From positions 6,014,001 through 6,078,000 of the forward strand of contig NZ_CP012201.1 in NCBI RefSeq assembly GCF_001191005.1: DNA of 64,000 bases. Reading direction: 5' to 3'. The notes beneath the pieces are model-generated. The model searched no databases and was not told the DNA's origin. It saw only the letters and a program-made list of their open reading frames with translations. Source of the stretch: Massilia sp. NR 4-1. GTDB lineage: Bacteria; Pseudomonadota; Gammaproteobacteria; Burkholderiales; Burkholderiaceae_D. The position numbers and the translations under genes were made by a program. Below, in pieces: positions 28,238 through 36,800 of this stretch; within the stretch, counting starts at the first letter, position 1, and the number at the start of each line of letters is the position of its first letter.

Positions 28238-28783
28238 CTAGGTAGGCCTCACTACCCGGTAAGCGCTCTGTACCATGCCGCCTTCGTAGACTTTGGTGCG
28301 CTGGTGTTCCAGCTTGACGTCGTGGGGCAGGGCGCCGAACAGGGCGATGCCGCTGCCGATCAGCACCGGCAGTCTTGAGATGGTGATTTCGTCGACCAGG
28401 CCGGCGCGCAGAAAGGCCTGGATCGTCGCGCCGCCATCGACGTACAGGCCCTGGCAGCCACCAGCGGCCAACTGCGCCGCCAGTGCCGCCACCGGGCCGC
28501 GCTGCAGCTCGGCCTTGCCTGCCACGCTGTCCGGCAGTGCCGCCAGCGTCGTGCTCAGCACCGCTACGCGCTTGCCGGCGTAGGGCCAGATGCCCATGGC
28601 CAGCACCGTTTCAAACGTCTTGCGGCCCATCAGCACCGTGTCGATGCCGGCCATGAAGGCATCGTAGCCATGTTCCGGCGGCGGGCTGCCCGGCTCCGGC
28701 GTGCCCATCAGCCAATCCAGCGTACCGTCGGGGCGGGCGATGAAGCCGTCCAGGCTGCAGCCGACGAAGACGCTGGTCTTCAT
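28238..28783 (-). CDS. Dihydrofolate reductase family protein (RibD C-terminal-like)
   Basis: 181 aa of the RibD-C/DHFR-like fold. It begins MKTSVFVGCSLDGFIARPDG, with GIDTVLMGRKTFETVLAM, VDGGATIQAFLRAGLVDE and the closing ISRLPVLIGSGIALFG motifs that bind NADPH in this family. Substrates of this subgroup (YyaP/YwjB-like) are unknown. It overlaps the diguanylate cyclase gene by ATGA and so is the last gene of a signalling operon; the functional link is unclear. Confidence 0.88.
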   Translation of the reverse strand: MKTSVFVGCSLDGFIARPDGTLDWLMGTPEPGSPPPEHGYDAFMAGIDTVLMGRKTFETVLAMGIWPYAGKRVAVLSTTLAALPDSVAGKAELQRGPVAALAAQLAAGGCQGLYVDGGATIQAFLRAGLVDEITISRLPVLIGSGIALFGALPHDVKLEHQRTKVYEGGMVQSAYRVVRPT

Positions 28784-29742
28784 GCCGGTACCTGGGTGGC
28801 GATGCGGTTGCGGCCGCCGCGCTTGGCGTCGTACAGGGCGCGGTCGGCCGCGCCGATCAGTTCCTGCGCCTCGGCCGGATGTTCCAGCGTGCGCGTGGCC
28901 ACGCCGATGCTGACCGTGACCTGCTTCAGCTCCACGCCGCTGGCCGCATGCGGAATATGCAGCGCGATGATGCGCGCGCGCAGCACTTCGGCCATATGCG
29001 CCGCTTGATCGGCATTGGTGTCGGGCAGGATCAGCACGAACTCTTCGCCGCCGTAGCGCGCGATCAGGTCGGCGGCGCGCTGCAGCATGCCGCTCAGGGC
29101 CGAGGCCACGCGCACCAGGCATTCGTCGCCGCGCTGGTGGCCATAGTGGTCGTTGAAGTTCTTGAAGTGGTCGATATCGATCATCAGCAGCGACAGGGCG
29201 CTGCCGTTGCGTTTGGCGCGCCGCAGTTCCTTGTCGATGGCGACGTCGAAGTGGCGGCGGTTGGCGACGCCGGTCAGGCCGTCGGAGAAGCTTTGCGAGC
29301 GCAGTTCCAGCGCCTGCTGGCGCAGCAGTTTCTCGCGCCCGACGGCGAGGCTGACGTCGTGGATTTCGATCATGCAGTGGCGTGGCGCGCCTTCCACCGC
29401 CAGCGGCGTGACGGCCAGCGCCTGCTGCAGGCGTTCCTCGCGCTGGGCCGCCGCGCCATTGGCGAACAGCGCGAACGGCGAGCGGTTCAGCGTCTGCGAC
29501 AGCAGGGACGGGAAGTTGTGCTCCAGCGCCTGGGTGATGGCGGCGTCGACGCGCCGTCCGCGCAACTCGGGAAACAGGGTGGCGAAATCCTGTCCCAGCA
29601 CGGCGGCGGCGGCGGTGCCGGAGTGGTGGCTCATCCACTGGTTCCACAGCACCACGCGGCGCGCGCCGTCGAGCACGATGATGCCCAGGTCGACGGCGGC
29701 CAGCACGCCTTCCAGCAAGGGGAGTCGGGCGGTCTCGTTCAT
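28780..29742 (-). CDS. Diguanylate cyclase with N-terminal PAS-like sensor
   Basis: 320 aa, soluble. Residues 8-120 look like a PAS domain (GVLAAVDLGIIVLDGARRVVLW). The GGDEF domain fills the C-terminal half: DGLTGVANRRHFDVAIDKEL, then LLMIDIDHFKNFNDHYGHQ with a metal-binding aspartate, and the active signature RYGGEEFVLILP. It should make cyclic di-GMP from GTP. I do not see an RxxD inhibitory site placed just before GGEEF. It overlaps the CheC-like gene upstream and the reductase downstream. Confidence 0.92.
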   Translation of the reverse strand: MNETARLPLLEGVLAAVDLGIIVLDGARRVVLWNQWMSHHSGTAAAAVLGQDFATLFPELRGRRVDAAITQALEHNFPSLLSQTLNRSPFALFANGAAAQREERLQQALAVTPLAVEGAPRHCMIEIHDVSLAVGREKLLRQQALELRSQSFSDGLTGVANRRHFDVAIDKELRRAKRNGSALSLLMIDIDHFKNFNDHYGHQRGDECLVRVASALSGMLQRAADLIARYGGEEFVLILPDTNADQAAHMAEVLRARIIALHIPHAASGVELKQVTVSIGVATRTLEHPAEAQELIGAADRALYDAKRGGRNRIATQVPA

Positions 29743-30371
29743 CGCTCGGCCTGTCCCATGATGCGCGCCAGGTAGCGCCGTATCTGTTCCTGCAGATCCT
29801 GCAGGGCCGTGAGGTCGAGGATGAAGGCGACGTAGCCCTTGATCTCGTGCACCTCCAGCGCAAAATCGATGTGCAGCATCAGCACTACCGTATCGGCCGG
29901 GCCGCAGGAGGCGCTCAGGATCTCATCGCAGCTGCCGACGTGGTAAGCCGGCAGCGAGCCATGCAGCTCGTGCTCGAAGATATTGGCCAGCGTGCCGACG
30001 CAGGAGTTGAGGATGATGTTGCCGATCTCGCTGAGCGCCTCCTGCTCCATCTCGGTCAGCTCCAGCAGCGGCACGCTGCCGCCCACCATCAGGCGCACCA
30101 GGTCCAGGCTTTTCTCTTCGGGGAACATGAGGATCGCTTCGGTGCGGAAGGCGCCTTCGTAATGCTGGCTCACGCCGCACACGCGGCTGGCGTGGCGCCC
30201 GCCCGGCCCGAGCAGGTGCGCCGCGTCCGAACGGTTGAGAAAGCTGATCGAGGGTACCGACATGCTGACTGCTTCATTGACGATGGCGCTCATGGCCGCC
30301 GCGGCCCGGCCCACGCCGATATTGAAGATCTCCACCAGCGCATCGTGCTCGATTTCGCTGAGCGGCAGCAT
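29739..30371 (-). CDS. CheC-like protein phosphatase
   Basis: 210 aa with the two-fold repeat of the CheC/CheX/FliY family. Both helices keep the phosphatase residues E-x2-N: HDALVEIFNIGVGRAAAAM near residue 9 and QEALSEIGNIILNSCVG near 110. CheC proteins remove phosphate from receiver domains. It starts three bases after the stop of a stand-alone receiver gene, its likely substrate, and overlaps a diguanylate cyclase downstream. Confidence 0.87.
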   Translation of the reverse strand: MLPLSEIEHDALVEIFNIGVGRAAAAMSAIVNEAVSMSVPSISFLNRSDAAHLLGPGGRHASRVCGVSQHYEGAFRTEAILMFPEEKSLDLVRLMVGGSVPLLELTEMEQEALSEIGNIILNSCVGTLANIFEHELHGSLPAYHVGSCDEILSASCGPADTVVLMLHIDFALEVHEIKGYVAFILDLTALQDLQEQIRRYLARIMGQAER

Positions 30372-30374
30372 GGG

Positions 30375-30743
30375 TCAATGCTCCAGCGGGGCGATCAGCT
30401 GGGCGATGCGTTCATCGGTGATCGGTTTTTCCACGAAGCCGACGCCGATTTCGCTGGCGCGGTTGCGCGTGGCGCTTTGCACATTGGCGGTCAGCAGGGA
30501 GATATATGCTTGCGGCAGCAGGGCGCGCAGCTTTTCGGCAGCGGCTACGCCGCCCATGCCGGGCATGTTCACGTCCAGCAGTACCAGGTGTGGCCGGCTC
30601 AGGCGCGCCTTTTCCAGCGCTTCCTCGCCATTCGCCGCCTCTTCCACCACCCAGTCGGCATGCTTGCTGAGGATGTGCTGGCGCGCCACCAGGCGCGAGA
30701 CGCGGCTATCGTCGACGATCAGTACGGTTGGAGTCACTTCCAT
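30375..30743 (-). CDS. Stand-alone response regulator receiver (CheY-like)
   Basis: 122 aa, receiver only. It has the acidic pair in VLIVDDSRVSR, the phosphoacceptor in HLVLLDVNMPGMGG, the switch threonine in SLLTANVQ and the lysine in FVEKPI. The start at 30743 begins at MEVTPTVLIVDDS; a longer frame to 30863 lacks any receiver sequence. It is the first gene of the receiver-CheC-GGDEF-reductase operon. No histidine kinase is adjacent. Confidence 0.92.
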   Translation of the reverse strand: MEVTPTVLIVDDSRVSRLVARQHILSKHADWVVEEAANGEEALEKARLSRPHLVLLDVNMPGMGGVAAAEKLRALLPQAYISLLTANVQSATRNRASEIGVGFVEKPITDERIAQLIAPLEH

Positions 30744-30913
30744 ATCGCACCCTGTGTTGAACGGTAGGAGTGGTCCATTTTCGCACAGAGTGGGGCGCGC
30801 GGGCGGGCGATCCGTTAAAATAGCGGGATTGCGCCGCACGCCGGCGTCGCTTATTTCCCGCATTCCCGCTTTTTATTTCTTCTTTTATTTTTCCTATCCA
30901 TTCCGCACTCATC

Positions 30914-31591
30914 ATGACTCAAGACGAACTGAAACAAGCTGTTGCCCGCGCCGCCATCGACTATGTGGTGGATGGCGAAATCATCGGCGTCGGCACCGGC
31001 TCGACCGCCAATTTCTTCATCGATGAACTGGGCCAGATCAAGCACCGCATCAAGGGCGCGGTGGCCTCGTCGGAAGTGACGGCCGCGCGCCTGGCCGGCC
31101 ATGGCATTCCCGTGTTCGACCTGAATGAAGTCGAGCGCATCGCCGTCTACATCGATGGCGCCGACGAGATTACCAATGCCGGCGCCATGATCAAGGGCGG
31201 TGGCGCGGCGCTGACGCGCGAGAAGATCGTGGCCTCCGTGTCGGGCCAGTTCGTCTGCATCGCCGACGGCTCCAAGCTGGTCGAGACCCTGGGCAAGTTC
31301 CCGCTGCCGGTGGAAGTGCTGCCGATGGCGCGCAACGCCGTGCTGCGCCAGCTGGCGGCCCTGGGCGGCCAGCCGAAGGTGCGCACCAAGCCGGGTTCGG
31401 ACGAGGCTTTCGTCACCGATAACGGCGGCAATATCATCGACGTGGCCGGCCTGGCGATCGCCGATCCGGTGGCGCTGGAAACGCAGATCAACCAGATCGT
31501 CGGCGTGGTCGCCGTCGGCCTGTTCGCCGCGCGCGGCGCCAATGTCTGCCTCCTGGGCACCGCCGACGGCGTGCGCACGCTGAAGTTCTAA
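30914..31591 (+). CDS. rpiA: Ribose-5-phosphate isomerase A
   Basis: Interconverts ribose 5-phosphate and ribulose 5-phosphate. 225 aa. Landmarks are GVGTGSTANFFIDEL at the substrate loop, VYIDGADEI with the catalytic aspartate, and IKGGGAALTREKIVAS with the conserved Lys and Glu. It lies divergently from the signalling operon across a 170-base gap. Confidence 0.97.
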   Translation: MTQDELKQAVARAAIDYVVDGEIIGVGTGSTANFFIDELGQIKHRIKGAVASSEVTAARLAGHGIPVFDLNEVERIAVYIDGADEITNAGAMIKGGGAALTREKIVASVSGQFVCIADGSKLVETLGKFPLPVEVLPMARNAVLRQLAALGGQPKVRTKPGSDEAFVTDNGGNIIDVAGLAIADPVALETQINQIVGVVAVGLFAARGANVCLLGTADGVRTLKF

Positions 31592-31695
31592 GCCGCCAGC
31601 GGACCGGGGCCGCCGCCGCGCGGCCCGTCCGCGCTTGCATTTGGCGCGCGTCAGCCATATTCTGTAATTCCACCCCGGCTGTGCGGAGGCTGACG

Positions 31696-32082
31696 ATGAA
31701 GCACCATTCCCCAAGCCTGCTGCGGCTGGCCTGCCCTGTGCTGGCAGGCTTGCTGAGCGCCTGTTCCTATCTGCCGTTTTCGCGCCCGCTCCCGCCGCCC
31801 GAGCCGGGCGCCATCGACCGCCCGCCGCCATTGGCGCTGGCCGCCGACGGCACGCCGCAGGTGCAGAGCAATGGCGTGGCGATCCAGAAGGTCGAGTTCC
31901 GGCCCGGCGTGTCCTCGGCCACGGTGGAGCACCTGGCCGGCAAGGCCGCCTGCACGGGCGGCTGGGGCGCGGGCCTGGTGACGGAACCGGGTCCGGTCGA
32001 GATTTACCGCATGGCTTGCGACGATGGCCGCGTTTTCCTGGCGCGCTGCGAGCTGCGCCAGTGCCGGCCGATGCAAAAATAA
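31696..32082 (+). CDS. Small hypothetical lipoprotein
   Basis: 128 aa. The ATG at 31696 is preceded by GGAGG and gives MKHHSPSLLRLACPVLAGLL ending in the lipobox LLSAC, so the mature protein should begin at Cys 23 or so. A Pro-rich linker (RPLPPPEPGAIDRPPP) leads to a small domain with cysteines in AACTGGWG, MACDDG and CELRQC. The mature domain is not recognised. A GTG at 31681 is in frame but less well placed. Confidence 0.75.
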   Translation: MKHHSPSLLRLACPVLAGLLSACSYLPFSRPLPPPEPGAIDRPPPLALAADGTPQVQSNGVAIQKVEFRPGVSSATVEHLAGKAACTGGWGAGLVTEPGPVEIYRMACDDGRVFLARCELRQCRPMQK

Positions 32083-32098
32083 TACGCCGGCAATAAGA

Positions 32099-32118
32099 AA
32101 CGGCGCCGCAGCGCCGTT
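32099..32118. terminator. Hairpin between convergent lipoprotein gene and yggX
   Basis: AACGGCGC (32099-32106) and GCGCCGTT (32111-32118) pair perfectly around CGCA, in the gap between two convergent genes. Confidence 0.6.
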
Positions 32119-32137
32119 GGTTCAGAAGAGCAGGGGC

Positions 32138-32410
32138 TTAAGCCGTGGGTGGCACATAGCCGGCGGCGGCATCGGCGCCATCGCCGAAGAAATGCTTCTC
32201 CATCTGCGCCATCAGGTATTTGCGGGCGCGCAGGTCGGCCAGGTTCAGGCGGTTCTCGTTGACCAGCATGGTCTGGTGCTTGAGCCAGGCCGCCCATGCT
32301 TCCTTCGACACCGACTCATAGATCTTCTTGCCCAGTTCACCGGGAACGGGCGGGAAATCCATGCCTTCGGCTTCCTTGTTGAGTTTAATGCAATGGACAG
32401 TACGGGCCAT
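32138..32410 (-). CDS. yggX: Fe(2+)-trafficking protein YggX
   Basis: 90 aa, the normal size. It opens MARTVHCIKLNKEAEGMDFP with the conserved cysteine at position 7, and has PGELGKKIYESVSKEAWAAW and the NENRLNLADLRARKYL helix typical of YggX. The family helps iron supply and protects iron-sulphur enzymes from oxidation. It lies just downstream of argA on the same strand. Confidence 0.95.
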   Translation of the reverse strand: MARTVHCIKLNKEAEGMDFPPVPGELGKKIYESVSKEAWAAWLKHQTMLVNENRLNLADLRARKYLMAQMEKHFFGDGADAAAGYVPPTA

Positions 32411-32446
32411 CTGTGAAGCTCCTAAAACAAGTGTCTGAAATCCAGA

Positions 32447-33757
32447 TTATAAGGTTTTAATCAGAACCTGGGATTTTCGCTGCCAGTTATACATGCGCTG
32501 GCGGTCCGGCGGCAGCGCGTCGACCGAGGCGGCGACGAAGCCGCGCTTGAGGAACCAGTGCGCCGTGCGGGTGGTCAGCACGAACAGCTTGCTGATGCCG
32601 ATGGCGCGCGCGCGGTTCTCCATATGCTTGAGGATACGCTCGCCGTCGCCCTGGGCCTGGACCTCGGGGTTGACGGTCAGGCATGCCATTTCGGCCATCT
32701 TCTGTTCCGGGAACGGGTACAGCGCGGCGCAGCCGAAGATCACGCCATCGTGCTCGATCACGGAGAACAGGTCGATCTCGCGCTCGATCAGTTCGCGGCC
32801 GCGCTTGACCAGGGTGCCGTCCGCCTCCAGCGGTTCGATCAGCTTGATGATGCCGCCCACGTCCTCGATGGTGGCTTGGCGCAGGCTTTCCAGGTTTTCG
32901 TGGCTGATCATGGTGCCCACGCCATCGTGGGTGAACAGTTCCAGCAGGGCCGATCCGTCCATGGCGAACGGCACGATGTGGGCGCGCGGCACGCCGTTAT
33001 TGCAAGCCTTGACGGCGTGTTGCAGATAGAATGCGCTATCGGCCGGCAGGAAACCGGCTTGCAGCACGGCTTCGGCCTGGTGCGAGGACAGTTCGCGGAT
33101 CTCGGCGCCGCCGGCATCCTGCATCATCTCGGTTTCGGTGATGAAGATCAGCTTGTCGGCATGCAGGGTGACGGCCGCCGTGACGGCCACGTCTTCCATG
33201 GTCAGGTTGAAGGTTTCGCCGGTGGGCGAGAAGCCCAGCGGCGACAGCAGCACCAGGCCGCCCGCGCCGAGGATGGAATGAATGGTTTCGCCGTCGACCT
33301 TACGCGTGACGCCGGTCAGTTCCAGGTCCACGCCATCGATCACGCCCAGCGGACGGGCGGTGACAAAGTTGGCGGAAATGATACGGATGGCCGCGTGCGC
33401 CATGGGCGTATTCGGCAAACCCTGGCTGAACGCGGCCTCGATGTCCAGGCGCAGCTCGCCGGCCGCCTCCTTGGCGCACTCCATGGCGGCGGTGTCGGTG
33501 ACGCGCACGCCGTTGTGGAAGCGGCCTTCCACATTGCGCAGGGCCAGCTGCTCGGCCACCTGCGGACGCGAGCCATGCACCACCACGACCTTGATGCCGA
33601 GGGCGTGCAGCAGGGACAGGTCGTGCGCCAGCACGGGCAGGGCGCCGGCGGCGACCAGCTCGCCCGGAAAGGCGACGACGAAGGTCTTGCCGCGGAAGGC
33701 GTGGACATAGGGCGCGACGGAGCGCAGCCAGTGGACGAATTCGATAGGGTTTTCCAT
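32447..33757 (-). CDS. argA: Amino-acid N-acetyltransferase (N-acetylglutamate synthase)
   Basis: First step of arginine synthesis, acetyl-CoA plus glutamate to N-acetylglutamate. About 436 aa in two domains, as in classical ArgA: an amino-acid-kinase-like half (VVVHGSRPQVAEQLALR; SPLGFSPTGETFNL) that usually binds arginine for feedback control, and a C-terminal GNAT domain (MACLTVNPEVQAQGDGERIL). The ATG at 33757 gives MENPIEFVHWLRSVAPYVHA, the usual family start; an ATG three codons upstream (33766) is equally possible. Confidence 0.93.
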   Translation of the reverse strand: MENPIEFVHWLRSVAPYVHAFRGKTFVVAFPGELVAAGALPVLAHDLSLLHALGIKVVVVHGSRPQVAEQLALRNVEGRFHNGVRVTDTAAMECAKEAAGELRLDIEAAFSQGLPNTPMAHAAIRIISANFVTARPLGVIDGVDLELTGVTRKVDGETIHSILGAGGLVLLSPLGFSPTGETFNLTMEDVAVTAAVTLHADKLIFITETEMMQDAGGAEIRELSSHQAEAVLQAGFLPADSAFYLQHAVKACNNGVPRAHIVPFAMDGSALLELFTHDGVGTMISHENLESLRQATIEDVGGIIKLIEPLEADGTLVKRGRELIEREIDLFSVIEHDGVIFGCAALYPFPEQKMAEMACLTVNPEVQAQGDGERILKHMENRARAIGISKLFVLTTRTAHWFLKRGFVAASVDALPPDRQRMYNWQRKSQVLIKTL

Positions 33758-33811
33758 TGGCCGCATTATAATTCGCTGCGCGGTTTTCGCAGCAAATACA
33801 TGTAAAAAACA

Positions 33812-36800
33812 ATGTCAGAAGCAAGCAATAAGTCCCCATCCCGCCCTGCGCCAGCCGAAAAGGGCGCGCCACAGGCCCTTACCCCGCCAGCCCGCCAGCC
33901 CGGCGCCCGCCCGCAACGCGCGCCCGCGCCTGCCGGCGCCGTGCCTCCCGGTGGCCCCCGTGGCGCGCCGCAGCAGCCCGCGCAAACGGCGCGCGCAGGC
34001 GGCGCCCAGTCCGGCGGCCGGCCTGCCAGCGCGCCCGGCGGTGCCGCGCTGCAGGGACAGGGCCGGCGCGAAGAACGTCCGCGCTTGACGGATGAAGAGC
34101 GCGCCGCGCGCCAGGCTGCGCGCGCGGCGGAAACCGCTTTCCGCAACCCGATGCCGCCGATTACTTTCCCCGAAGAGCTGCCGGTGTCCGGCCGCCGCGA
34201 GGAAATCGCGCAGGCGCTGCGCAAGCACCAGGTGGTGATCGTGTCCGGCGAAACAGGTTCGGGCAAGACCACCCAGCTGCCGAAAATCTGCCTGGAACTG
34301 GGACGCGGCCAGAAAGGCCTGATCGGCCACACCCAGCCGCGCCGTATCGCCGCCTCGTCCACCGCCAAGCGCATCGCCCAGGAACTGGGCACGCCGCTGG
34401 GCGAGAACGTCGGCTACAAGGTGCGCTTCAACGACACCCTGAGCAAGGGCGCCGCCGTCAAGCTGATGACCGACGGCATCCTGCTGGCCGAAACCCAGAC
34501 CGATCCGCTGCTCAAGGCCTACGACACCATCATCATCGACGAGGCGCACGAACGCAGCCTGAACATCGATTTCCTGCTCGGCTACCTGAAGCAGCTGCTG
34601 CCGCGCCGTCCGGACCTGAAGATCATCATCACCTCGGCCACCATCGATGCCGAGCGTTTCGCGCGCCACTTCGGCCTGGAAGGCAAACCGCCGGTGCCGG
34701 TGATCGAAGTCTCGGGCCGCCTGTACGCGGTGGAAGTGCGCTACCGCCCGGTGGAGCGCGATCCGGTGGCCTTGCCGGGCGCCGACAGCGGCAAGCCGCC
34801 GTCGAAAGCCGCCGCCGCGCGCGAGAAGCGCGACCTGATGGATGCCGTGATCGATGGCGTGGACGAGGTGTGCCGCATCGGCTCGGGCGACGTGCTGGTC
34901 TTCCTGCCCGGCGAACGCGAAATCCGCGACGCCGCCGAAGCCCTGCGCAAGCACCATCCGCCGCATGTGGAAATCCTGCCCCTGTTCGCCCGCCTTTCGG
35001 TGGAAGAACAGGACCGCGTCTTCCGCACCACCAATGCGCGCCGCATCGTGCTGGCCACCAACGTGGCCGAGACCTCGCTGACCGTGCCGGGCATCCGCTA
35101 CGTGGTCGATGCCGGCCTGGCGCGCGTCAAGCGCTACAGCTACCGCAACAAGGTGGAGCAGTTGCAGATCGAGCCGGTGGCGCAATCGGCCGCCAACCAG
35201 CGCGCCGGCCGTTGCGGCCGGGTCGCCGACGGCGTCTGCATCCGCCTGTACGACGAGCAGGACTACCTGCAACGCCCCAAATTCACCGATCCGGAAATCC
35301 TGCGTTCTTCGCTGGCCTCCGTCATCCTGCGCATGAAGTCCCTGCATCTGACCGATGTCGAGACCTTCCCCTTCATCGAGCCGCCGCTGGCGCGCGCGAT
35401 TGCCGACGGCTACCAGCTGCTGCAGGAGCTGGGCGCGGTGGACGAGAACAACCGCCTGACGCCGCTGGGCCGCAAGCTGGCCAAGCTACCGCTCGATCCG
35501 CGCGTGGGCCGCATGATCCTGGCCGCGCAGGAAAACGCCTGCCTGACCGAGGTGCTGATCGTGGCCGCCGCGCTGTCGGTGCAAGACCCGCGCGACCGCC
35601 CGATCGAGCACCAGCAGGCGGCCGACGAGGCGCACAAGAAATTCGCCGACGAGAAGTCCGAGTTCCTCAGCTATCTGAAAATCTGGCGCTGGTTCGAGCA
35701 AGCCATCGAGCACAAGAAAACCAACCGCCAGCTGCAGGACAATTGCCGCAGCAATTTCCTGTCCCAGCTGCGCCTGCGCGAATGGCGCGACGTGCATTCG
35801 CAACTGCTCACCATCGTCAAGGAGCAGGGTTGGCGCATGAATGAGGCGCCCGCGACGTACGAACAATTGCACCTGGCCCTGTTGACTGGCCTGCTGGGCA
35901 ATCTCGGCTTCAAGCAGGACGACGAGCCGGGCGCCGGCTACCTGGGCGCGCGCGGCATCCGTTTCCACGTCTGGCCCGGTTCCTCGCTGTCGAAAAAGCC
36001 CGGCAAGTGGATCGTCGCCGCCGAGCTGGTGGAAACCACGCGCCTGTACGCGCGCTGCGTGGCCCAGATTCAGCCCGAGTGGGTGGAAAAGATCGGCGGC
36101 CACCTGCTGAAAAAATCCTGGGGCGAGCCGCGCTGGGAAAAACGCCCGGCCCAGGTGACGGCGGCCGAAAAGGCCACGCTGTACGGCTTGACCGTGTACA
36201 GCCAGCGCCGCATCAACTACGGCTTGCGCAATCCAGTGGAAGCGCGCGAAATCTTCATCCGCGACGCGCTGGTGGGCGGCGACTTCGATACCCGCGCCCC
36301 GTTCTTCATCCACAACCACAAGCTGGTGAAGGAAATCGAGAACCTCGAACACAAGTCGCGCCGCCAGGACGTGCTGGTGGACGACCAGTTGATCGAAGCC
36401 TTCTACGACAAGCTGATTCCGGCCGATGTGGTGAACGGCGCCGGTTTCGAGAAATGGCATAAGGACGCCACGGCCGGCGATCCGAAACTGCTGTTCCTGA
36501 ACCGTGACGATCTGATGCGCCATGAGGCGGCGGGCGTGACCACGGAACTGTTCCCGAAAAAGATGATGGTGACGGGCCTGGAAATGCAGCTCAGCTACCA
36601 CTTCGAACCGGGCAGCGTGCGCGATGGCGTGACCCTGACCGTGCCGCTGTACGCGCTGAACCAGTTGCCGCGCGAGCGCTGCGAATGGCTGGTGCCGGGC
36701 ATGCTGAAGGAAAAAGTGCATCTGCTGCTGAAATCCCTGCCGCAGAAGCAGCGCCGCCACATGGTGCCGCTGCCGGACTACTCGGCCAAATTCTGCGAGC

